Assembly (NCBI GenBank): GCA_903855945.1
Contig: CAIOAK010000117.1
Span: 1-64,000 of the forward strand
Length of the DNA: 64,000 nucleotides
Direction of reading: 5' to 3'
Origin: an uncultured Anaeromyxobacter sp.
GTDB taxonomy: Bacteria > Myxococcota > Myxococcia > Myxococcales > Anaeromyxobacteraceae
The notes beneath the pieces were generated by a model, which saw only the letters and a program-made list of their open reading frames with translations, was not told where the DNA came from and did no database searches. Of this stretch, positions 45,383 through 52,343 are shown piece after piece. Position 1 is the stretch's first letter, and each line of letters begins with the position of its first letter. The translations under genes and the position numbers were made by a program.

Positions 45383-46087
45383 GTGCTCCGGATCGCGAAC
45401 CTCGATTTCAGCTATGGCGACCTCCAGGTCCTCTGGGACGTTTCACTCGACGTGAAGCAGGGGGAGATCGTCACCGTCCTCGGCGCGAACGGCGCCGGCA
45501 AGTCCACCACGCTCAAGAACGTCTCCCGGCTCGTGCGCCCGAGCAAGGGCTCCATCACCTTCGATGGGCACGACCTGTGCGCCCTCGAATCGCACCAGGT
45601 GGTGGAACTGGGCGTGGTGCAGGTGCCGGAGGGGCGCCGGATCTTCCCCGAGATGACGGTCCTCGAGAACCTGCGCATGGGGTCGTTCCTCAAGTCCACG
45701 CGCCCCGACCGGCAGCGCAACATCGAGCGAGCCTTCACCCTCTTCCCCCGGCTCGCCGAGCGGCAGAAGCAGCTGGGAGGCACCCTCTCCGGAGGCGAGC
45801 AGCAGATGCTCGCCATCGGGCGGGGGCTCATGACCAACCCGCGGCTCATGCTCCTGGACGAGCCCTCGCTCGGGCTCTCGCCGCTCTTCGTGAGGAACAT
45901 CTTCGAGATCATCAAGGAGATCAACAAGCAAGGAACCACGATCCTCCTCGTGGAGCAGAACGTTTTCCAGTCCCTGCGCATCTCTCATCGAGCCTTCGTC
46001 CTGGAGACCGGAAGGGTGGTACTCTCGGGCACAGGTGAAGAGCTGCTCGGCAACGAGCATGTGAAGAAGGCGTTCCTGGGAGCCTGA
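45383..46087 (+). CDS. livF: Branched-chain amino acid ABC transporter ATP-binding protein LivF
   Basis: 234 residues from a GTG start 11 bp after livG. Walker A GANGAGKST, the LivF hallmark VPEGRRIFPEMTVLENL, signature LSGGEQQMLAIGRGL, Walker B LMLLDEPSLGLSP and switch His region LLVEQN (Gln-Asn, as usual for LivF). Second ATPase of the transporter. Confidence 0.96.
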   Translation: MLRIANLDFSYGDLQVLWDVSLDVKQGEIVTVLGANGAGKSTTLKNVSRLVRPSKGSITFDGHDLCALESHQVVELGVVQVPEGRRIFPEMTVLENLRMGSFLKSTRPDRQRNIERAFTLFPRLAERQKQLGGTLSGGEQQMLAIGRGLMTNPRLMLLDEPSLGLSPLFVRNIFEIIKEINKQGTTILLVEQNVFQSLRISHRAFVLETGRVVLSGTGEELLGNEHVKKAFLGA

Positions 46088-46094
46088 GCGAACC

Positions 46095-46538
46095 ATGACC
46101 AACGATCCGAGCATGACCAAGGTCCGGCGGTGGATGACGCCGAGCCCGATGACCATCGACGACGGCGCGAGCATCGTGGAGGCGATCCACAAGCTCAAGG
46201 AGAAGAACATCCGGCGGCTGCCGGTGATGCACGGCGGCAAGGTCGTCGGCGTGGTCACCGAGAAGATGCTGAAGGACTTCACCCCGAGCAAGGCGACCAG
46301 CCTCGACACCTGGGAGGTGCACTACCTCCTCGCCCGCACCCCCGTCACCTCGGCCATGAATTCCGCGCCGCACAAGGTCAGCCCGGACGACGAGATCGCC
46401 GACGTGGCGAAGCTCATGGAAGACCGGAAGCTGAACGGCGTGCTCGTGGTGGACGAAAAGGGGGGTCTCGTCGGGATCCTCACCACCACGAACTGCCTCG
46501 AGGCCCTCATCGGCTTCGCCAAGGCCTTCGCGAAGTAG
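46095..46538 (+). CDS. CBS-domain pair protein
   Basis: 147 residues forming one Bateman module. The first CBS motif begins VRRWMTPSPMTIDDGASIVEA and ends IRRLPVMHGGKVVGVVTEKMLKDF; the second begins TSAMNSAPHKVSPDDEIADVAKLM and ends GVLVVDEKGGLVGILTTTNCLEAL. Such pairs bind adenosine nucleotides or SAM and act as energy sensors; AcuB is a well-known relative. It starts 7 bp after livF, so it is co-transcribed with the transporter and may tune it, though direct regulation of Liv ATPases by a free CBS protein is inference. Confidence 0.9.
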   Translation: MTNDPSMTKVRRWMTPSPMTIDDGASIVEAIHKLKEKNIRRLPVMHGGKVVGVVTEKMLKDFTPSKATSLDTWEVHYLLARTPVTSAMNSAPHKVSPDDEIADVAKLMEDRKLNGVLVVDEKGGLVGILTTTNCLEALIGFAKAFAK

Positions 46539-46567
46539 CCCTCGCGGGCATCGACCGAGGAGGCACG

Positions 46568-46798
46568 ATGCGTATCGCCTCTCACGACCGGGGCGAGATC
46601 CTCGCCCTGGCCGGCTTCCAGCACCTCTCCCCCGCGATCCGGGACGGCAAGGCCGTCCTGGTCGGCGAGGGGGAGAACACGGGGCGCGTCGGCTGGGACC
46701 TCTTCTTCGCCTCGCTCGACCGGGCCGGTCTCGAACTGGCCTGGGACACCGAGGACGCGGCTTCGGTGGCGGCGATGCGGGGCGGCAAGGCCGCCTAA
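46568..46798 (+). CDS. Small conserved-looking protein of unknown function
   Basis: 76 residues, starting MRIASHDRGEILALAGFQHL and ending in an Ala/Gly-rich tail. GAGGAGG stands 4 bases before the ATG at 46568, a strong ribosome binding site, and codon use fits the neighbours. It has a mixed alpha/beta look with WDLFFASLDRAGLELAWD in the middle, and no known motif. Last gene of the liv operon, 29 bp after the CBS gene. Its TAA overlaps the TAG of the convergent RNase R gene (46795-46798). Confidence 0.65.
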   Translation: MRIASHDRGEILALAGFQHLSPAIRDGKAVLVGEGENTGRVGWDLFFASLDRAGLELAWDTEDAASVAAMRGGKAA

Positions 46799-49071
46799 CG
46801 CCTCCGGCGCTTGCTTCCCTTGCCCTTCGCGGCAGGACGCTCCCGACCCGCCTTCCGTCCACGTGCCCCGCGCCCCGCTGGCGCCGGGCGCTTCTCGCCC
46901 ACGACCCCCACGAGGGTGAGGTCGATCCGGCGTCGAACCGGGTCGGCGGCCTGCACCTCCACCTCGACGTCGTCCCCGACCCGGTAGGATCGCCCGCTGC
47001 GGGGCTCGACGAGCGCGTGCCCCTCCTTGTCGAGGACGAAGCCCTCGCCCAGGTCCTCGGCCTTCACGAGCCCCTCCACGTGCCATCGGCCCAGCGAGAC
47101 GAAGAGTCCGAACTCCACCACCGCCGAGACCGTGCCCGGGCTCCGCTCCCCCACCCGTTCGGCCATGAAGAGGGCCGCGTAGTAGGCGGAGATGTCGCGC
47201 TCCGCCTTCATGGCGGCCCGCTCCCGGTCGGACGCAACCATGGCGATCTGCTCCAGCTCCCCGGCGCGCGGGCGCCGGCCCGGCGCCGCCTGCAGCGCGT
47301 CCCGCAGCAGCCGGTGCACGACCAGGTCGGGGTAGCGCCGGATGGGGGAGGTGAAGTGGAGGTAGTGCTCGGCCGCGAGGCCGAAGTGGCCGATGTTCTC
47401 CGGGCTGTAGACCGCCTGCATCATGGCCCGCAGGAGCAGCTGGTTGAGCGCGCGCTGCTGGGCGTGCCCCGCGAGCCGTTCGAGCAGGTCGGCGATGGCG
47501 AGCGGACCGGTCTCACCCTCCGGCACCTCGAAACCCTGGGCGCGGGCCAGGTCGAGGAAGGCCCCCAGCTTGTCCTCGTCGGGAAGGCCGTGGACCCGGT
47601 AGATGGTGGGCAGGTCCCGGTCGCCGAACCACCGCGCGACGGACTCGTTGGCCGCCAGCATGAACTCCTCCACGATGCGGTGGGCCCGGTTGCGGGGCCG
47701 CTGCTCGATGGCGAGCACCTTCCCGTCGTCCCCGAGGACGATCCGGGACTCCGGGAGGTCGAAGTCGATCGACCCGCGGCGGCGACGGACGCCTCCCAGG
47801 ATCTCCTGGAGCTCGCCCATGCGGACGAAGGCCTCCCGAAGGAACTCGCGGTGCGGCACCCGATCTCCGTCGAGCATGCGCGCCACCTCGGTGTAGGTGC
47901 AGCGCGCAGCCGACCGCATCACGGCGGGATACACCTCGACGGGGCCGGGGGTACCCGATGCGTCGAAGCGCATGTCGGACACCATGCAGAGCCGCTCCAC
48001 CTCCGGGTTGAGGGAGCAGATCCCGTTGGAGAGCCGCTCGGGGAGCATCGGCAGCACGGTGCCCGGGAAGTAGACGCTCGTCCCGCGGCGCAGGGCCTCC
48101 CCGTCGAGGGGGCGTCCCGGCCGGACGTAGTGGGAGACGTCGGCGATGGCGACCACCAGCCGGTAGCCGCGCCCGGGGAGCTTCTCGACGAAGACCGCGT
48201 CGTCGAAGTCGCGGGCATCCTCGCCGTCGATGGTGACGAGCGGGAGCCCGGTCAGGTCGCGCCGACCGGTGCGGTCCTCGGGGCGAACCCGGTCCGGAAT
48301 CTGCTCGGCCTCGGCCACCACCTCCGGCGGGAAGATGTCTGCGAATCCGTGGGCGTAGGCGCTGCGGAGCACCTCGACCGAGGGCGCCTCGGGGTTCGTG
48401 ATCCGGTCCACCACCCGCCCGGCGAGCGGACCTTCACCCGACTCGAGCCAGACCTTGGCCACCTCCCCGTCGCGGACGAGCCGGGTCTCGGGAACGGGCA
48501 CGACCGGCGGAAGCTGATCGTCCACGGGGACGACGAAGCTCTTCGCGCCGCGGGCGGCGTAGGCGCCGATGAGCATCCGGCGCCCCCGCTTCACCACCTC
48601 CACCACGCGCGCCTGGTCGCCGCGCCGGCCGGAGAAGACCTCGAATCGCACCACGTCGCCGTCCACGCCCCCGCCTCCGTCGCCGGGGGCTACGAAGAGG
48701 TCGGGCCCCTGCCGGTCGAGCCGGGCCAGGAATCCGAAACCTTCCCGGTGGCGCGTGTAGAGCCCCACGAGCCCCTTTCCCGCCTGCTCCGCGCCGCCCG
48801 CCCGGCGCACGGGGGTCCCTCCCCGCTCCCGACGACCCGCGGGCGTTGGCGCCGCCGCTCGAGTCACCGGGATCGCGAAGCGGCCGCCCATCTCCGCGAC
48901 CGCGCCTTCCCGGACGAGCCGCTTCATCACCCGCGAGGCGGCGCGGCGGGCCTTGGGATGGGTTCCCAGGCGCGACAGGAGGTCGGGGAGCGAGACGGCC
49001 TTCCCCCCGGCGCGGCGGAGCTCGGCGACGAGCGCCTCGGGGCGCACCTCGGGGACGGGGCGTTCGGGCAT
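46795..49071 (-). CDS. rnr: Ribonuclease R
   Basis: 758 residues. An N-terminal winged-helix region (about 10-65) and two cold-shock domains lead to the RNB exonuclease domain with LVTIDGEDARDFDDAVFVE, whose Asp residues bind the catalytic metals; ADVSHYVRPG and the later NQLLLRAM region match. An S1 domain (GTVSAVVEFGLFVSLGRWHVEGLV) and a Lys/Arg-rich tail (GRGARGRKAGRE..., KGKGSKRRRR) end the protein. It degrades structured RNA 3' to 5'. Monocistronic, facing the liv operon with overlapping stops. Confidence 0.95.
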   Translation of the reverse strand: MPERPVPEVRPEALVAELRRAGGKAVSLPDLLSRLGTHPKARRAASRVMKRLVREGAVAEMGGRFAIPVTRAAAPTPAGRRERGGTPVRRAGGAEQAGKGLVGLYTRHREGFGFLARLDRQGPDLFVAPGDGGGGVDGDVVRFEVFSGRRGDQARVVEVVKRGRRMLIGAYAARGAKSFVVPVDDQLPPVVPVPETRLVRDGEVAKVWLESGEGPLAGRVVDRITNPEAPSVEVLRSAYAHGFADIFPPEVVAEAEQIPDRVRPEDRTGRRDLTGLPLVTIDGEDARDFDDAVFVEKLPGRGYRLVVAIADVSHYVRPGRPLDGEALRRGTSVYFPGTVLPMLPERLSNGICSLNPEVERLCMVSDMRFDASGTPGPVEVYPAVMRSAARCTYTEVARMLDGDRVPHREFLREAFVRMGELQEILGGVRRRRGSIDFDLPESRIVLGDDGKVLAIEQRPRNRAHRIVEEFMLAANESVARWFGDRDLPTIYRVHGLPDEDKLGAFLDLARAQGFEVPEGETGPLAIADLLERLAGHAQQRALNQLLLRAMMQAVYSPENIGHFGLAAEHYLHFTSPIRRYPDLVVHRLLRDALQAAPGRRPRAGELEQIAMVASDRERAAMKAERDISAYYAALFMAERVGERSPGTVSAVVEFGLFVSLGRWHVEGLVKAEDLGEGFVLDKEGHALVEPRSGRSYRVGDDVEVEVQAADPVRRRIDLTLVGVVGEKRPAPAGRGARGRKAGRERPAAKGKGSKRRRR

Positions 49072-49080
49072 GAACGGATG

Positions 49081-49110
49081 TTGTCACGGACGCGTCCGGC
49101 CCGCTAGAAC
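49081..49110 (+). promoter_or_regulatory. Candidate leaderless promoter of moeA
   Basis: TTGTCA (49081-49086), an 18-bp spacer and TAGAAC (49105-49110) precede the GTG at 49117 by 6 nt, so transcription is predicted to begin at or next to the start codon. The GGAGG directly abutting the GTG is too close to serve as a ribosome binding site, and a TAG in frame at 49105 rules out an earlier start. Confidence 0.45.
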
Positions 49111-49116
49111 CGGAGG

Positions 49117-50325
49117 GTGCTCTCGCCCACGGAAGCGCTGTCCCGGATCCTCGCTGGCCTCGCCGACGTGGCCCCCCTGCCCCCGGAGCGGGTCCCGCTC
49201 CAGGCCGCCCTGGGGAGGGCGCTCGCCGAGGACGTGCGGGCCGAGCGCCCCCTGCCCCCGTTCGACAACGCCCAGATGGACGGGTATGCCCTGCGCGCCT
49301 CCGACGCGCCCCGATCCGGCGCCCGGCTGCCGGTGGCCTTCGAGATCTTCGCGGGCGACGACCGCTCCCGCCCGCTCCCCGCGGGAGCGTGCGCGCGGAT
49401 CTTCACCGGGGCGCCGCTCCCTCCTGGCGCCGACTGCGTGGAGATGCAGGAGGAGGTGGTCCGCAGCGGTTCCCGCGCCCGGTTCCGCCGGGCCGGCGAG
49501 ACGGGCCGATTCGTCCGCCGCGCCGGCGCCGACGTGGCCCGGGGCTCGGTGGCGCTCCCGGCCGGCCTCGAGGTGGATGCCGGAGCCATCGGCATGGCGG
49601 CCGCCCTGGGACTCCCCGAGCTCCCCGTGCACCGGCGGCCGCGCGTCGGGATCCTCGCCACCGGGGACGAGATCGTCCCGCTGGGCCGCACGCCGGGCCC
49701 CGGCCAGATCTTCGAGTCGAACGGACACCAGCTGGCGGCCGCCTGCGCCGAGGCCGGAGCCATCCCGGTGCGGCTTCCCCTGGCCGGCGACGACCCGGCA
49801 TCGCTCCGACGGTCCCTGGCCGCGGCGGGGGGCCTGGATGCGCTCGTCTCCATCGGAGGGGTCTCGGTGGGCGACCGGGACCTGGTCCGGGACGGGCTGA
49901 CCCGCGCCGGCGCGCGCCTCGACTTCTGGAAGGTCGCGATGCGCCCGGGGAAGCCGGTGACCTTCGGACGCTGGGGGCGCATGGCCGTCTTCGGGCTGCC
50001 CGGGAATCCGGCCAGCTCGCTCGTCACCTTCGAGCTCCTCGTGCGCCCCGCACTCCGGGCGCTGGCGGGCCTGCGCGGAACCGGCCGGATGGTGCTGCGC
50101 GCCCGGCTCGGCGCGGCGGAGGAGAAGCCGGCCGGCCTCACGCTCTACCTCCGGTGCCGCCTTCGGCGCACGGGCGACGCACTCTGGGTAGACGGACTTC
50201 GCACCCAGCAGAGCGGCCACCTCACCTCGGTGGTGGGGGTGGAGGGGCTCGCGGTCCTCCCGGCCCGCGCCACCCGCCTGGCACGCGGACGATGGGTGGA
50301 TGTGATCCTGGTGCGACCCCCGTAG
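49117..50325 (+). CDS. moeA: Molybdopterin molybdenumtransferase MoeA
   Basis: 402 residues from a GTG. Family markers: PPFDNAQMDGYALRASD near the N-terminus, ARIFTGAPLPPGADCVEMQE, the MPT-binding domain with GDEIVPLG and SNGHQLAA, SIGGVSVGDRDLV and the closing GLPGNPASSLVTFE. It inserts molybdate into adenylated molybdopterin. A molybdenum-dependent enzyme, for example a formate dehydrogenase, is therefore expected elsewhere. MoeA is followed by an inverted-repeat cluster and the XRE gene. Confidence 0.95.
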   Translation: MLSPTEALSRILAGLADVAPLPPERVPLQAALGRALAEDVRAERPLPPFDNAQMDGYALRASDAPRSGARLPVAFEIFAGDDRSRPLPAGACARIFTGAPLPPGADCVEMQEEVVRSGSRARFRRAGETGRFVRRAGADVARGSVALPAGLEVDAGAIGMAAALGLPELPVHRRPRVGILATGDEIVPLGRTPGPGQIFESNGHQLAAACAEAGAIPVRLPLAGDDPASLRRSLAAAGGLDALVSIGGVSVGDRDLVRDGLTRAGARLDFWKVAMRPGKPVTFGRWGRMAVFGLPGNPASSLVTFELLVRPALRALAGLRGTGRMVLRARLGAAEEKPAGLTLYLRCRLRRTGDALWVDGLRTQQSGHLTSVVGVEGLAVLPARATRLARGRWVDVILVRPP

Positions 50326-50362
50326 GGGGGTCACCGGGGGTCTACCGTTTTGCTCGACCCCC
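50315..50362. repeat. Four alternating complementary 7-mers (nested inverted repeats)
   Basis: GACCCCC (50315-50321), GGGGGTC (50326-50332), GGGGGTC (50336-50342) and GACCCCC (50356-50362). Arms 1-2 form a hairpin with loop GTAG containing the moeA stop; arms 3-4 form another with a 13-nt loop; 1-3 and 2-4 pairings are also possible. Located just upstream of the XRE regulator gene, where an operator or an attenuator would lie. Confidence 0.6.
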
Positions 50363-50392
50363 GCTCCGGGCAATGTTAGAGAACAGTCCGCC

Positions 50393-50620
50393 ATGGCCAA
50401 AACCAAGACTCGTCGTGCATCGCTCTCCGAGAAGTTCGCCGCCAACCTGAAGTCCGAGCGGATCCGCCGCAAGCTCTCCCAGGAGATCCTTGCGAAGAAG
50501 GCGGGGCTCTCGGTCTCCTACATCTCGATGCTGGAGCGCGGCCAGCGCTCCCCGCCGCTCGACACGCTCGAGGCCCTCGCGAAGGCGCTCAGCGTCTCGC
50601 CGGCCTCGCTCATCGCCTAG
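50393..50620 (+). CDS. Small XRE-family transcriptional regulator
   Basis: 75 residues, consisting of a single helix-turn-helix_3 domain: [48 protein letters not shown], preceded by a basic N-terminus. No ligand domain. Such one-domain regulators usually dimerise and bind short palindromes, often their own promoter; the inverted repeats at 50315-50362 lie immediately upstream. It is followed by the YggX-like gene at 20 bp and the radical SAM selenoprotein gene. Confidence 0.9.
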   Translation: MAKTKTRRASLSEKFAANLKSERIRRKLSQEILAKKAGLSVSYISMLERGQRSPPLDTLEALAKALSVSPASLIA

Positions 50621-50639
50621 CCCCGTCCGGACCGTTTCC

Positions 50640-50918
50640 ATGGACCGGATGGTGCAGTGCAAGAAGCTCGGCAGGGAGCTTCCTGGGCTCGCGTACCCGC
50701 CGTTTCCGAACGAGCTCGGCCAGCGCATCTTCGACTCCATCTCCCAGGAGGCCTGGAAGATGTGGCTCGAGCACTTCAAGATGATCCTGAACGAGTACCG
50801 GCTGGCACCGGGCGATCCCAAGACCAACCAGATCCTGTTCCAGCAGGCGGAGCAGTTCTTCTTCGGCGCGGGGGCACAGCTCCCGCCCGAGTTCGTCCCT
50901 CCGCCGCGCAAGGGCTAG
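50640..50918 (+). CDS. Fe(II)-trafficking protein, YggX family
   Basis: 92 residues. The N-terminus [17 protein letters not shown] aligns directly with the family pattern M-x-R-x-V-x-C-x-K-L-G-K-E-x-x-GL, with the single conserved Cys7; [34 protein letters not shown] and a C-terminal EQFFFG also match. YggX proteins protect Fe-S clusters from oxidants and move ferrous iron. ATG 50640 is chosen by that alignment over ATG 50649. The next gene, 3 bp downstream, makes an Fe-S radical SAM enzyme, which fits a supporting role. Confidence 0.92.
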   Translation: MDRMVQCKKLGRELPGLAYPPFPNELGQRIFDSISQEAWKMWLEHFKMILNEYRLAPGDPKTNQILFQQAEQFFFGAGAQLPPEFVPPPRKG

Positions 50919-50921
50919 TGC

Positions 50922-52343
50922 GTGCGGGGCGAGGGCGAGGTCCTCCTCGTCTCCACGTACGAGCTGGGGCACTCGCCCCAGGGCATCGCCTCCCCGGCCG
51001 CGTTCCTGGTGCGCGCCGGATTCCGTCCGGCCGCCCTCGATCTGTCGCTGGAGCCGCTCGACCCGCAGCGCATCCGCCGCGCGCGCCTCGTCCTCCTCTC
51101 CGTCCCCATGCACACCGCGCTCCGGCTCGGGCTGGACGCGGCAGCCCGCATCCGGTCCCTCCATCCCGGAGCGCTCCTCGCCTTCCACGGGACGTACGCC
51201 CCGCTCCACGCGCCCCTGCTCCTCGAGGCGGGAGCCTCCGCGGTGCTGGGCGGGGAGTGCGAGGAGGAGATCGTGTCGCTCGCCCGGGCCATCGAGCGGG
51301 GCGAGGACCTGTCCCGCTTCACGCAGCACGGCGGTGCGGAGGCGTCGCTCACTCGGCTCGACCTCCCCGTCCCGCTCCGCGACCTCCTCCCCGCGCCGGA
51401 CCGCTACGCGCGGCTCCGGGAGGTGGACGGAACCGAGCGAACGGCCGGCTACCTGGAGGCGACACGCGGCTGCCTGCACCGATGCAGGCACTGCCCGATC
51501 CCGGCGGTGTACGGGGGGCGCTTCTTCGCGGTCCCCGCCGACGTGGTCCTCGCCGACGCCGCATGGCAGGTGTCGCGAGGGGTGAGCCACTTCACCTTCG
51601 GCGACCCCGACTTCCTGAACGGTCCCGGCCACGCCACCCGCATCGCCCGGGAGCTCCACCGTCGCTTCCCTTCCGTGACCTTCGACTTCACCGCCAAGGT
51701 CGAGCACCTGGTGCGCCACGCGCCGCTCCTGCCGGAGCTCGCGGAGCACGGGGCGATCTTCGCCGTCTCGGCGGTGGAGTCCCTCAGCGAGCGGGTCCTC
51801 GCCAAGCTCGAGAAGGGGCACACGCGGGAGGATGTCTTCCAGGCCTTCGACGCCTGCGACCGGGCCGGCCTCCCGCTTCGCCCGACGCTGGTCCCCTTCA
51901 CGCCGTGGGAGACCCTGGACGGCTACCTCGACCTGCTCTCGACGTTCGAGGAGCGCGGCTGGATGGGACGGCTCGATCCGGTCCAGCTCTCCCTGCGCCT
52001 CCTCGTCCCGCCCGGATCCCTCCTCCTCGGAGATCCCGACTTCCCGGTGGAGACGCTCGACCCGGCCGCGCTCACCTGGCGCTGGCGCAACCCCGATCCC
52101 CGGATGGACGAGCTCCAGGCCCGCGTGGCCGCGCGGGTGGAGGCCGGGGCCAGCCGGGGGGAGGACCCGGCGACCACCGTGGCGGACGTGAAGGCCCTGG
52201 CCCTCGCCGCGGCCGGGCGCGCCCACGTCCACGTGGCACGCCCCTTCTCCACCAGCGGGACTCCGCGCCTCACCGAGAGCTGGTTCTGCTGAGCGGAGCC
52301 GACGGCGGGGCAGTTGGCTCCGCGAGAAGGCGACCCGCGATAG
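50922..52343 (+). CDS. B12-binding radical SAM selenoprotein, CUAEP-tail family (Sec at 457, TGA 52290-52292)
   Basis: 473 residues if the in-frame TGA at 52290-52292 is read as selenocysteine, 456 if it is a stop. Order: cobalamin-binding-like domain (about 5-135, VLLVSTYELGHSPQGIASPA, with AFHGTYAPLHAPLLLEAGASAVLGG); radical SAM core with Cys184-x3-Cys188-x2-Cys191 (GCLHRCRHC); a C-terminal helical part ending LTESWFC. The next codons are TGA GCG GAG CCG, giving Cys-Sec-Ala-Glu-Pro, the tail that names the CUAEP/CCAEP radical SAM family, in which this position is Sec or Cys. Reading goes on for 16 more codons to TAG 52341-52343. A stem-loop follows the TGA at once. Starts at GTG 50922, 3 bp after the YggX-like gene. 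The reaction is unknown. The tail overlaps the convergent spoIID-like gene by 74 bp. selA, selB, selC and selD are not in the window. Confidence 0.85.

Noticed and set aside
52290-52292. TGA taken as an ordinary stop of the radical SAM gene
   Set aside because: The following codons give Ala-Glu-Pro, completing the CUAEP family tail, and a SECIS-like hairpin follows, so recoding is the better reading. The stop reading remains possible if the genome lacks selenocysteine machinery.
52293-52323. Hairpin after the TGA as an intrinsic terminator
   Set aside because: No T-run follows; its place directly after the TGA and G-starting loop suit a SECIS.
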